The position numbers and the translations under genes are program-made. From positions 1 through 62,724 of the forward strand of contig CAJTTT010000021.1 in the NCBI GenBank assembly GCA_910579285.1: a stretch of 62,724 nucleotides of DNA. The letters are read 5' to 3'. This document shows, one piece after another, positions 25,367 to 33,454 of this stretch; position 1 is the first letter of the stretch; each line of letters begins with the position of its first letter. This stretch comes from an uncultured Lachnospiraceae bacterium (GTDB lineage Bacteria; Bacillota; Clostridia; Lachnospirales; Lachnospiraceae). The notes under the pieces were generated by a model. It made no database searches and was not told where the DNA came from. It saw only the letters and a program-made list of their open reading frames with translations.

Positions 25367-25846
25367 ATGGATTTTTCAGAAAAACTTTTAACCTTGCGCA
25401 AGGCTAAGAATCTGACACAGGAGGAACTTGCCGAAAAGCTGAATGTATCGAGGCAGTCTGTCTCCAAATGGGAGAGCGGCCAGGCGGTCCCGGAATTGGA
25501 TAAGATCGTGGCGATCAGTCTGGTTTTTGACGTAACCACCGATTATCTGTTAAAGTCATCGGAGATTGATGACTTGTCTGTGAAGACGGAAATGCTGGAA
25601 AAACAGCAGGAACAGATGCTTGCCAGAGAGCAGCGGCAGCAGAAAATCAGAGAATGCGTCTTATATGGCATTGTCATTTATCTGATCTTTTTTGCCTTAT
25701 ATTTTCTGGGGCGCGCTCTTTTTTGGGAATACATTTTCTGGGAGTCGAAAATGTGGGGTTTTGGCATAGCGATAGCAGGGTTTTTAGCGGCTACGGCGGC
25801 GGTGGTTTTCGTGTGTGTCAGAAAACTTAAGGGTGAGAAACGGTAA
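25367..25846 (+). CDS. XRE-family regulator with C-terminal membrane segments
   Basis: A 159-residue protein. Residues 1-60 are a Cro/CI-type helix-turn-helix (LTQEELAEKLNVSRQSVSKWESG). A charged linker follows to about residue 100, and two hydrophobic segments (about 103-123 and 128-150) anchor it in the membrane. Membrane-tethered XRE proteins of this size are common in clostridia and their signals are unknown. The ATG at 25367 follows AAAGGAGGAAAG; a longer frame from 25334 is rejected. Its 3' end overlaps the convergent AraC gene by 20 bp. Confidence 0.88.
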   Translation: MDFSEKLLTLRKAKNLTQEELAEKLNVSRQSVSKWESGQAVPELDKIVAISLVFDVTTDYLLKSSEIDDLSVKTEMLEKQQEQMLAREQRQQKIRECVLYGIVIYLIFFALYFLGRALFWEYIFWESKMWGFGIAIAGFLAATAAVVFVCVRKLKGEKR

Positions 25847-26723
25847 TATTTGTTATATGGTGGTTTCTGTAAGCTGAGGGCGTTTCCCCGTATTTGGAAT
25901 GGAACGCCCTTGAAAAATAGGATGCATTGTGAAAACCTACATTTTCTGCAAGGTCTATTATCTTGTCTGAGGTTTCTATCAACTGTCTGGCAGCGATTTC
26001 AAGGCGGTAATCTATTAAATATTGTGAAAAACTTTTTCCGGCCAATTCCTTAAACAACTTCATAAAGTGGCTTGATGAAAAACCACAGACTGCGGCAGCA
26101 TCTTTGACAGTAATTAGATGATTGTAGTTTGACTGCATATATAAAAGAAGGTTTTTCAGTTTGTCATAATTGTTTTTTAAAGAAAGCGCAGCGCCGCTTG
26201 CCGGCGTGCTGTACTGGTTTATATAATGCATGATGGCAAAAAGATTTGATTTTACCATCAGTTCATCTCCCGCATCGCGTTTTTTACGGTTTTCTATCAG
26301 ATACATGATATGGGGACGCAGAAGACGGTTTAAATCCGTTTCCACATCGAGGTACAGGGAAGGCAGTCTGGTGTGACAGTATAAAGGTTTAAAATATTTT
26401 TCATAGCAGGCGTCATTAACCGAATAATTCAGCAGCGAGAACTGGAAAAGGATATTAAAATACGCCATCTGGGAATCCGAATATTGTTCTATGGAGTGAA
26501 TCATCTGAGGGGGTATGATGATAATGTCATCTGTCTTCACAAGATAGGGATGGGATTGTATGGTAATCATGCCCTGTCCGCCTGAAATATAGATTAATTC
26601 CATTTCATCGTGCCAGTGCAGCGGGTATGAGGGAAAAAAGGCAGGAATATTTCCCTTATAGACAGTGTATGGAAAAGAAAGCTGGCCGTGTGTTTTGGCT
26701 TCCGGCGGGATTTTATGATACAT
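25827..26723 (-). CDS. AraC-family transcription regulator
   Basis: A 298-residue regulator. The N-terminal cupin holds LHWHDEMELIYISGG near residue 38 and DDIIIIPPQMIHSI. The C-terminal 100 residues have two HTH motifs: VKDAAAVCGFSSSHFMKLFK and the second ending in GFHNASYFSRAFHSKYG. The effector is probably a sugar or small molecule. I chose the ATG at 26723; 31 more upstream residues are open but would overlap the divergent promoter region. It diverges from a MATE transporter gene across 134 bp, so it probably controls that transporter. The ribosome site is weak. Confidence 0.9.
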   Translation of the reverse strand: MYHKIPPEAKTHGQLSFPYTVYKGNIPAFFPSYPLHWHDEMELIYISGGQGMITIQSHPYLVKTDDIIIIPPQMIHSIEQYSDSQMAYFNILFQFSLLNYSVNDACYEKYFKPLYCHTRLPSLYLDVETDLNRLLRPHIMYLIENRKKRDAGDELMVKSNLFAIMHYINQYSTPASGAALSLKNNYDKLKNLLLYMQSNYNHLITVKDAAAVCGFSSSHFMKLFKELAGKSFSQYLIDYRLEIAARQLIETSDKIIDLAENVGFHNASYFSRAFHSKYGETPSAYRNHHITNITVSHP

Positions 26724-26806
26724 TTTATGATTCTTCTTTCTCTGTTTTAAGAGTTTTGTGTTAGAAAACAAGGAATATATTACAAGAATTATATAGAAAT
26801 TAAGAA

Positions 26807-26812
26807 TATAAT
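26807..26812 (+). promoter_or_regulatory. -10 element (TATAAT) of the MATE gene
   Basis: A perfect TATAAT lies 45 bp before the GTG start. No good -35 is found at 17 bp, which fits activator-dependent transcription, for example by the divergent AraC protein. Confidence 0.45.
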
Positions 26813-26857
26813 GCAAGTGTAACAGAATTAGAAACGGATGAAGAAGGTGATTTATCA

Positions 26858-28183
26858 GTGAAAAAACAAGTGTTTCAGCTGAGTGTACCGATTTTTGTGG
26901 AATCCATCATGGGTACGATTATAGGAAGCATTGACACCATTATGCTTTCTTTTTATAGTGATAATGCAGTGGCGGCGGTCAGCATAGCGAATCAGATTCT
27001 CTTTTTAATCCAGGTGCTCGCCTGTATTGTGACTACTGGCACGAGTATTTTGTGCGCCCAGTATATTGGCGCGAAAAAAGCGGAAGAGGAACAGAATGAT
27101 CTGATAACAGCCTCCATACTGCTGAATGCGGGCATGGGAATTGTGCTCACAATTCTGATGTCTTTGTTTTACCCGGTGATTTTACGTTTTTTGAATCTGT
27201 CAGAGACGGTGAGAGCTTATGCTGGGGAGTATCTTCAAGTGATCAGCTGGTGTCTGTGGATTCAGTTGAGCGCCGCCGTTTTTTCTGCGATACTCAGGTC
27301 TTATGGCAGGACAAAACAATGTATGTACGTTTCTATGGGCATGAATGTCTGTAACATTGTACTGAATTATCTGCTGATTTTTGGCAGATTTGGGATGCCC
27401 GCTATGGGTATCCGGGGAGCGGCAGCTGCGACTGTATTGGGAAGGCTTCTGGGATTCCTGGTACTTGCATGGATTTTGTTTGCTATGAGGAGTAAGCAGT
27501 CAAAATGGAAGATATGCCGGGAAAAAATTGTGACAGATATGCGCAAGGTCATTACATACGGGATTCCGGCGGCCGGTGAGCAGATTTCCTATAATTTAGC
27601 CCAGTTTTTTGTGATGTTTTTTGTAACTATGTTGGGAATGAAAGCGGTTACGGCACAGTCATACATGAATACCTGTGTGCGCTTTATCTATATTTTTTCT
27701 GTGTCACTGGGGCAGGGAACGGCGATTATGATTGGATGGAGCGTGGGTGCCGGAGAGCGTCGGAAAGCAGAGCAGGAGTGCCGCTTTGCCGGAAGGTGTA
27801 CCTTTGCTTTCAGTATGTTTATGATGGCAGTTATGTTTCTTTTCAGAAATCAGATGTTTTCCCTGTTTACTTCTGACCAGGAGATCCTGTCGTTAGCCGG
27901 CACTGTTTTTTTTGCCAATTTTCTGTTGGAAGCCGGGCGCAGTCAGAACCTGGTCTATGTAGCTTCCCTCCGCGCGGTGGGGGACGTAAAGTTTCCTTTT
28001 TATCTGGGTGTCATTTCTATGTGGTGTGTTGCGGTGGGAGGCAGTTATATTTTGGGAATTGTTATGCACTTGGGGCTTTTCGGAGTCTGGCTGGCACAGG
28101 GGATGGACGAGTGCCTTCGCGCTGTCGGTATGTGGATTCGTTGGAAAAAGAAAAATGCTGCAGGAATCGAGGTGGCAGAGTGA
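26858..28183 (+). CDS. MATE-family efflux transporter
   Basis: A 441-residue membrane protein with about 12 membrane segments, the family norm. The N-terminus has VPIFVESIMGTIIGSIDTIM and ANQILFLIQV, the usual MATE opening. The halves are related, with a second-half start at GIPAAGEQISYNLAQ. Such proteins export cationic drugs or metabolites using a sodium or proton gradient. The start is GTG at 26858 with GAAGG nine bases upstream. It is divergent from the AraC regulator. Confidence 0.93.
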   Translation: MKKQVFQLSVPIFVESIMGTIIGSIDTIMLSFYSDNAVAAVSIANQILFLIQVLACIVTTGTSILCAQYIGAKKAEEEQNDLITASILLNAGMGIVLTILMSLFYPVILRFLNLSETVRAYAGEYLQVISWCLWIQLSAAVFSAILRSYGRTKQCMYVSMGMNVCNIVLNYLLIFGRFGMPAMGIRGAAAATVLGRLLGFLVLAWILFAMRSKQSKWKICREKIVTDMRKVITYGIPAAGEQISYNLAQFFVMFFVTMLGMKAVTAQSYMNTCVRFIYIFSVSLGQGTAIMIGWSVGAGERRKAEQECRFAGRCTFAFSMFMMAVMFLFRNQMFSLFTSDQEILSLAGTVFFANFLLEAGRSQNLVYVASLRAVGDVKFPFYLGVISMWCVAVGGSYILGIVMHLGLFGVWLAQGMDECLRAVGMWIRWKKKNAAGIEVAE

Positions 28184-28269
28184 TGGAAAAAATGATGCAG
28201 GTAAATGGACGGGAATTATTGATTATAAAGTTATTGAGAAAAATTGGAAAATAGCCTGGCAATAATTTC

Positions 28270-28298
28270 TTGACAATATAGAACCAGAGTGCTAGAAT
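28270..28298 (+). promoter_or_regulatory. Sigma-A promoter of the Fur/PerR-type gene
   Basis: TTGACA (28270-28275) and TAGAAT (28293-28298) are 17 bp apart. The start of transcription would fall at about 28305, just before the palindrome at 28308. Confidence 0.75.
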
Positions 28299-28307
28299 GA
28301 ATAAAAT

Positions 28308-28322
28308 TTAGAATAATTCTAA
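28308..28322. promoter_or_regulatory. Per/Fur-type operator, perfect 7-1-7 palindrome
   Basis: TTAGAAT-A-ATTCTAA is a perfect 7-1-7 dyad, as in PerR boxes (TTATAAT-N-ATTATAA). It lies directly after the predicted transcription start, where a bound repressor would block transcription. The gene 31 bp downstream encodes a Fur-family protein. Confidence 0.8.
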
Positions 28323-28352
28323 TTCTAATACATAGTTGAGAAAGCGCGATAT

Positions 28353-28724
28353 ATGACGAAATATGAGGAAGAAATCTATAACATAATCACCACATCCACA
28401 GAACATCCCACCGTAGAACAGATCTACTTGAAGCTTAAGAAGAATTGTCCTAAAGTTGTTATGGCAACGGTTTATAACAATGTAAATAAACTATGGAAAG
28501 CAGGGTTGATCCGCAAAATATCTGTCGAAAATATGGCGGACAGATATGACAAGGTTATCAAACATGACCATCTGGTGTGTCAGAAGTGTGGTAAACTGAC
28601 GGATATCTCGTTTAAAGATTTGTCGGCTTCTCTTCGCGAGCAGATGGGAGAAGCGTTTTTGTTTTATGATTTGAAGGTCTTTTACATATGTCCGGCGTGC
28701 CGGGAAAAGGGGTCTGATGTTTAA
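28353..28724 (+). CDS. Fur-family regulator, PerR-like
   Basis: A 123-residue protein with an N-terminal winged helix (about 1-75, TVEQIYLKLKKNCPKVVMATVYNNV) and a metal domain (KHDHLVCQKCGKLTD and FYICPACREKG, two CxxC pairs that bind structural zinc). A missing N-terminal 10-15 residues makes it shorter than most PerR proteins. The Asp/His sensing residues cannot be assigned from sequence alone. It probably represses itself through the box at 28308-28322, and perhaps the chemoreceptor 32 bp downstream. PerR rather than Fur or Zur is favoured by the box and is not certain. Confidence 0.88.
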   Translation: MTKYEEEIYNIITTSTEHPTVEQIYLKLKKNCPKVVMATVYNNVNKLWKAGLIRKISVENMADRYDKVIKHDHLVCQKCGKLTDISFKDLSASLREQMGEAFLFYDLKVFYICPACREKGSDV

Positions 28725-28756
28725 ACAGCGAAAATTGATGTAAAGAAGGGACAGTT

Positions 28757-30181
28757 ATGGGAATATTAATGAGACCAAAAAAGGAAAATCTGTTATTGTC
28801 AATGTCAGAGCTTGCAGAGGCGGATTACGGAAAAAAGTCTGTTGAACTGGAGCAGATGTACCGCCGCCTGCTTACAGGGCGCACCCAGTTTGAGGGAGTG
28901 ATGGCGAATATTCTGGATTCTGTGATGCAGATCAGCTCACTGGATCTGTCTTTGAATCACTACTCTGAGATCTTACAAAAGGTGTCTGACAGCGTTTCCG
29001 GCGCAACGGGAGTGATCCATACGGCCTCAGATGAGGCGGCGTCCATCTCCAAAATGGTTTCCGTACAGCACGAGGAACTGACCAATACAATTATTGATAT
29101 CTCCGAGGAGTCCAATCTGGTTTACCAGCGCATTGATGAGAGCCAGAAGGAGCTGACAGCAACGAAGGAACTGTCCGGCAGTACAATCACCGCATCAAAA
29201 GAGATGCAGCAGGATATGAACCAGCTTTCGGAGATTATCAGCCAGATGAATAATGTGATTGAGGGGATTAATGCCATTTCGTCACAGACAAATCTCCTCG
29301 CATTGAATGCCTCCATTGAGGCGGCAAGGGCAGGGGAAGCCGGCAAAGGGTTTGCGGTTGTCGCGGATGAGATTCGGGAACTGGCGGATGAAACCAAAAA
29401 GCTGACTGCAAGCATGGGACGTTTTGTGGCGGACATTCACAGCGCGTCAGCCAAGAGTGTCGAGAGCGTGGATAATACCATAGAATCGCTGGAAACTGTT
29501 ACACACAAGATCAGCCATGTCTGGGAGTTAAATGAAGATAACCGGGAGCATGTAGAGAAAATTACCAACAATATTTCATCTCTGGCAAGTCTCAGTGAGG
29601 AGATCAGCAGTTCGATTATTGAGCTGGAGTCCCGCTCCTCGGACATCAACGAGCAGTGCAGCGTGCTCCATGAAGATACCACGAATCTGCGGGAGCATGG
29701 GAAAAGCATTAATGATATTGTCAAGCCGCTGCAAACGATTGAGGTAACGCTGGATGAGTCCGTCAAGGCTATGGGCGCTATGTCGAAGGACGCATTCTAC
29801 AGACTGGAAGATGAGAATTTTGCGGAATACATTGAAAAGGCAATCAACGCACACAAAAACTGGCTGGCAAATCTGGAGCGGATTGTGAAAGAGCGGACCA
29901 TCCTGCCGTTACAGGTGAACGATAAAAAATGCGGGTTCGGTCATTTCTACTATGCGGTAGATCCGACCAGGCCGGAGGTTATGAAGCTATGGAAGGAGCT
30001 GGGGGAAAAGCATAAGAAATTCCATTCCTACGGCAGACAGGTTATAGATGCATTGTTTGGGGAAGATTACAGCAAAGCGGAGAGCATTTACCGGGAGGCA
30101 AAGCAATACTCGGGGACGCTGATCAGCGATTTAGAACATATCAAAAAAATGTGTTTAAGCGATTCTGACAGAAATGCTTAA
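28757..30181 (+). CDS. Soluble methyl-accepting chemotaxis protein with CZB domain
   Basis: A 474-residue protein with no membrane segment. The signalling hairpin tip, with INAISSQTNLLALNASIEAARAG near residue 180, is the standard kinase-contact region. The C-terminus (about 375-465) is a CZB zinc-binding domain: AHKNWLANLE, KKCGFGHFYYAV and KHKKFHSYG give the three His and one Cys. CZB domains sense zinc or oxidants such as hypochlorite through this Cys. It lies 32 bp downstream of the PerR-like gene with no terminator between them, so both are likely in one oxidative or metal-stress unit. Confidence 0.92.
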   Translation: MGILMRPKKENLLLSMSELAEADYGKKSVELEQMYRRLLTGRTQFEGVMANILDSVMQISSLDLSLNHYSEILQKVSDSVSGATGVIHTASDEAASISKMVSVQHEELTNTIIDISEESNLVYQRIDESQKELTATKELSGSTITASKEMQQDMNQLSEIISQMNNVIEGINAISSQTNLLALNASIEAARAGEAGKGFAVVADEIRELADETKKLTASMGRFVADIHSASAKSVESVDNTIESLETVTHKISHVWELNEDNREHVEKITNNISSLASLSEEISSSIIELESRSSDINEQCSVLHEDTTNLREHGKSINDIVKPLQTIEVTLDESVKAMGAMSKDAFYRLEDENFAEYIEKAINAHKNWLANLERIVKERTILPLQVNDKKCGFGHFYYAVDPTRPEVMKLWKELGEKHKKFHSYGRQVIDALFGEDYSKAESIYREAKQYSGTLISDLEHIKKMCLSDSDRNA

Positions 30182-30220
30182 GAAGTGAAAGCGATGGCGA
30201 AGCCGGAATTGAAAATAAGT

Positions 30221-30256
30221 GCGCACGGACAGAGGTAACTGATCCGTGCGCTTTTT
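30221..30256 (+). terminator. Rho-independent terminator of the PerR-chemoreceptor unit
   Basis: GCGCACGGA (30221-30229) pairs with TCCGTGCGC (30243-30251) and five T follow. It is 40 bp after the chemoreceptor stop. Confidence 0.9.
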
Positions 30257-30345
30257 CTTGTAGGAACTATGCGTTGCGGCGTTGACAGGAATCAGATATG
30301 ATAAAAATAGAACTTTTATGGACAGCAGAGGAGGCTGGAATCACT

Positions 30346-31443
30346 ATGCGGGAACGGCAGATAAAGATATATGCATACATAGTCGGGCTGTTTCTCATAG
30401 CAGGCGGTGGAATGATACTTACCTCATGCGGAGAAAAGGGCGGGGTGAATACCGTAGCGCCGGATTGCGCGAAAGAGGGTGAAGTATCCGGCGAAGAGGT
30501 GCAGACTGCCCGGAAAGATTTATCGGAACCGGGGCATAAATGGGAAGATATCGAGGATGCGGCAGATGAGGATCAGGCATTGCAGGAGACAGAAAACAGC
30601 GCGGAAGAAGAGCCGGAAGAGGCTGTAGACATGGAAAAGTACAATGAAGAGCGGTTTTATGAATGTACGGATATGTCAGAGGCAGACCGGGAGGAAGCAA
30701 AAAGACGTTACCAGAGACTGTGTAAAGACAATATTTTCCGGGATCAGACAGCATGGCTGGTTTGGGCAGTTCTTGAGGATCTGGATCAAAACGGGCAGCA
30801 GGACATGGTGGTTATGGTAAAGAATGACGAATATAGTGATTATGGAGAGGGCTGTATTTATTTCTATATGAATGAGGATGCGCCATACTGCTTCCAGGAT
30901 GAAAATTATCCGTTCTCCTTTGGGTTCCATGTAACACCCGGGGATTTTGACGGTGACGGGTATACGGAAATTGCGTTTGAATCAATCGGAACGGGAGTGG
31001 GTGGTGCGGGGGACTGGCATCCCAGAATCTTAAAATACAAAGATCATATTCTGGAGCCGATGGAATTTCCTTTCGAAGCATACGATGACTGGTATGATCC
31101 GGACTGGAGGGGAGTGCGTATCACGATCACGCAGGAAACAGAGGCGGACACTTACAGCGCATACTGCGCATATCTGGATGACACGATCGTATTTGAAGCC
31201 GGGCATTTGTGGGAGCCGGAGGGACGAAAGGAATGCGGCGGCAACTCCAGAGGATATTTCAATTTATGCCGCAGAGAGTATGAGGGAAGAGATGCGCTGG
31301 AGGTGTCGGAAATCCTTTATGGGGAAGGCGGGGTTTCGCATGGGCTGGGATTTGCAAAATTTTTGATTGTGTGGGACGAGAATGGGGACGGAGAGATTGT
31401 GAAATGGTGGGTGGAATCGTATGAAGGTGCGTGTTTCTATTGA
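30346..31443 (+). CDS. Exported lipoprotein with Asp-rich repeat blocks
   Basis: A 365-residue protein. A 28-residue signal ends in the lipobox LTSC. An acidic linker (residues about 30-100) is followed by a domain with DLDQNGQQDMVV, DFDGDGYTEIAF and DENGDGEIV, which look like FG-GAP/EF-hand-like calcium loops. Such beta-propeller-like lipoproteins are common on clostridial surfaces and are mostly uncharacterised. The ATG at 30346 starts a typical signal peptide; 16 more residues from 30298 lack this shape. It follows the terminator at 30221 and so is a separate unit. Confidence 0.7.
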   Translation: MRERQIKIYAYIVGLFLIAGGGMILTSCGEKGGVNTVAPDCAKEGEVSGEEVQTARKDLSEPGHKWEDIEDAADEDQALQETENSAEEEPEEAVDMEKYNEERFYECTDMSEADREEAKRRYQRLCKDNIFRDQTAWLVWAVLEDLDQNGQQDMVVMVKNDEYSDYGEGCIYFYMNEDAPYCFQDENYPFSFGFHVTPGDFDGDGYTEIAFESIGTGVGGAGDWHPRILKYKDHILEPMEFPFEAYDDWYDPDWRGVRITITQETEADTYSAYCAYLDDTIVFEAGHLWEPEGRKECGGNSRGYFNLCRREYEGRDALEVSEILYGEGGVSHGLGFAKFLIVWDENGDGEIVKWWVESYEGACFY

Positions 31444-31450
31444 TTCATTT

Positions 31451-31490
31451 TATAACATTTGATATAGTATTATATATATAATATGTTATA
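31451..31490. promoter_or_regulatory. Inverted repeat around the promoter of the HTH-DUF3990 gene
   Basis: TATAACAT (31451-31458) and ATGTTATA (31483-31490) are perfect inverted copies that enclose a TATAAT (31477-31482). The arms are 32 bp apart from start to start, three helical turns. The downstream gene begins with an HTH, so this is a likely self-operator. Confidence 0.6.
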
Positions 31491-31505
31491 GAAGAGGATA
31501 AGATC

Positions 31506-32375
31506 ATGCAGAAACTGTTAAAAAAGATAAGAACACATCTGAATATGAGCCAGACCGAACTTGCGGCGTGTTTAAATGTCTCTTTCGCAACGATAAACCG
31601 TTGGGAAAACGGACGGGCCGTGCCCAATAAGCTGGCGCAGTCAAGATTGTGTGAATTGTGCAAAGAAAAGTCGGTTGCAGTTTATGATATGATTTTAGAA
31701 AAGATTGCGGAAATGGGTCAGCAGATACAGCTTGAGCCGGGCAGAATACTTTTATATCATGGTTCCAAGTTTGGAATAGAAGGCCCTATTGAGCCGAAGA
31801 GCAGGAAACAGTGTGATTTTGGCAGTGGGTTTTATATGGGGACTGACCCTGGACAGGCGCTAACCCTGATTTGTGATTTTGAGAAGTCAAAATTTTATAT
31901 GGTTTCTATCAATATGGAAGAACTCGATTATTTGGATGTGCCTGCTAATATCGATTGGGCAATGCTGGTGGCATATCACAGGGGAAAAATGGAAAAGATA
32001 AAGGGTACGCCTTTTCATAGTAAGTACAGCAATATGGCGGATAAAAAGGATTTAGTCATCGGCAGTATTGCAGACGACCGTATGTTTTATGTGATTGATA
32101 ATTTCTTTGTAGGAAATATTACCGATCAGGCGCTTGTCAACAGCCTTTCTGCGCTGCAGCTTGGCAGACAGTATGTGGCAGTTTCACAGAAAGGATGCGA
32201 TGCCGTTCGTGTTGAAAAAGAGGTTTTTCTCTCTTATCTGGAAAGGCAGTTTGTTATGGAGATTGCCGAAAAAAACCGGGAAAAAGGGATTTCTCTTGCG
32301 AGTGATATTTGTAAAAAATATCGCCGTGAAGGTTTGTTTTTTGATGAAATACTGAATCAGGCAGGAGGGGAATGA
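31506..32375 (+). CDS. XRE helix-turn-helix fused to a DUF3990 ADP-ribosyltransferase-like domain
   Basis: A 289-residue fusion. Residues 1-60 are a Cro/CI HTH (MSQTELAACLNVSFATINRWENG). Residues about 80-230 are a DUF3990-type domain with LLYHGSKFGIEG, CDFGSGFYMGTDPGQAL and LSALQLGRQYVAVSQ for the H, Y and Q positions. The C-terminal 50 residues are helical. The protein at 24582 has the same domain without the HTH. In this form the DNA-binding part and the toxin-like part are one chain, so the protein may repress itself through the dyad at 31451-31490. The start ATG follows AAGAGGATAAGATC. The stop overlaps the next start. Confidence 0.75.
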   Translation: MQKLLKKIRTHLNMSQTELAACLNVSFATINRWENGRAVPNKLAQSRLCELCKEKSVAVYDMILEKIAEMGQQIQLEPGRILLYHGSKFGIEGPIEPKSRKQCDFGSGFYMGTDPGQALTLICDFEKSKFYMVSINMEELDYLDVPANIDWAMLVAYHRGKMEKIKGTPFHSKYSNMADKKDLVIGSIADDRMFYVIDNFFVGNITDQALVNSLSALQLGRQYVAVSQKGCDAVRVEKEVFLSYLERQFVMEIAEKNREKGISLASDICKKYRREGLFFDEILNQAGGE

Positions 32376-32791
32376 TGGACGGACTGCAGTTAAAAATGTG
32401 TGATGTGCAAGGACGGCTGTTTGAATTGTCTGCGGACAGAAAGTTTGACAGTGCTGCTTTCATTAAGTCATTTATGACATCGGCAACGGCAAAGGGGCTT
32501 GATTCCAGATACAATCGCATGCAGTGGGCAGGTGAAGAATATCTGCTCGAGGAAATAATTGCAGGTATGGACCCAGTTCTTGAGAAGGACGGAGAAATTT
32601 ATACAAGGGATATTCTTTACTGGATTGGATATGTATACCGTTATTGGCATTATTACAGCGGTGAAGATAGCATAAAAATATATAAACAGGCTTCGGCGGC
32701 AACAATGAAACGGAATTACATGATGTTTCATACAATGGACCCGGCTCTTGCCATTGAAAATCTTAAGGAGATTTATCTACTCAAAAAATAG
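32372..32791 (+). CDS. Partner protein of the HTH-DUF3990 fusion, unknown family
   Basis: A 139-residue soluble, mostly helical protein. Its ATG overlaps the fusion gene stop as ATGA, with CAGGAGGGG just upstream, so production is coupled. Visible blocks are FELSADRKFDSAAFIKSFM and ILYWIGYVYRYWHYY. It has no HTH or catalytic motif. By position it is the candidate antitoxin or cofactor of the ADP-ribosyltransferase-like protein. Its 3' end overlaps the convergent kinase gene by 15 bp. I do not recognise a named family. Confidence 0.6.
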   Translation: MMDGLQLKMCDVQGRLFELSADRKFDSAAFIKSFMTSATAKGLDSRYNRMQWAGEEYLLEEIIAGMDPVLEKDGEIYTRDILYWIGYVYRYWHYYSGEDSIKIYKQASAATMKRNYMMFHTMDPALAIENLKEIYLLKK

Positions 32792-33454
32792 CAGAGCCGT
32801 CACAGTAAACATACCTCCCTCCACTTCAAATTCCAGACTGCCGTTGTATTTTTCCACTTTTTCCCGGACATTGCGCAGACCGATTCCGTGGTGTCCGGCG
32901 TCCGCCTTGGTGGTTGGAAAAATCCCGAACAGCTTTCGGGGCAAAACACAGGGATTCTGGATTTTAATGATGAGAAACTGATGGATTCTGCGAAGCGTCA
33001 CCTGTACACGGGGCGGTGTTTTTGTCTGCCGCATAAATTTCTGGCAGGCTTCCATCGCATTGTCCAGCAAATTAAACAGAACCACGCACAGATCGTCGGA
33101 TGTAATGTTACAGTCTTTCGGAAATTCTGCGTTTACGTCTATCTCAATGCCCTGCTTTTTTGCATCGAGTACGGCATGGTTCAAAATGGCATCCACGATA
33201 TCTACGCCGCTCCATGTGGCATCGGACAGCTCGTTGATCGGTGCGCTGATGGAGTTGATGTACTGCGCAATTTCAGGAATTTCGTTCTTTTTTGCAAGGT
33301 GATAAATCATCTGCAGGTGATGATTCATGTCGTGGTAAAGGTGTTCATTTTTCTGATACAGGTCGGTGAGAAGATGGTAGTTTTCTTCCAATACCTGGTT
33401 TTTGCGCTCGAGAAAGCGGATTTTGTTTTTGCGTGTGTGCAGAATAAGATACAC
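32777..33454 (-). CDS. GHKL histidine kinase without a sensor domain
   Basis: A 225-residue kinase core. It begins with a coiled coil (KIRFLERKNQVLEENY), then the H box EHLYHDMNHHLQMIYHL near residue 40, the N box LFNLLDNAMEAC near 130 and the G box GHHGIGLRNVREK near 190. There is no membrane segment, unlike the 463-residue kinase at 1637. The GTG start at 33454 overlaps the regulator's TAG by one base and has AAGG upstream, so the short form is probably real and not a truncated frame. It may be cytoplasmic or may dock on another membrane protein. It forms a pair with the LytTR regulator at 33454-34200. Confidence 0.85.
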   Translation of the reverse strand: MYLILHTRKNKIRFLERKNQVLEENYHLLTDLYQKNEHLYHDMNHHLQMIYHLAKKNEIPEIAQYINSISAPINELSDATWSGVDIVDAILNHAVLDAKKQGIEIDVNAEFPKDCNITSDDLCVVLFNLLDNAMEACQKFMRQTKTPPRVQVTLRRIHQFLIIKIQNPCVLPRKLFGIFPTTKADAGHHGIGLRNVREKVEKYNGSLEFEVEGGMFTVTALLFFE

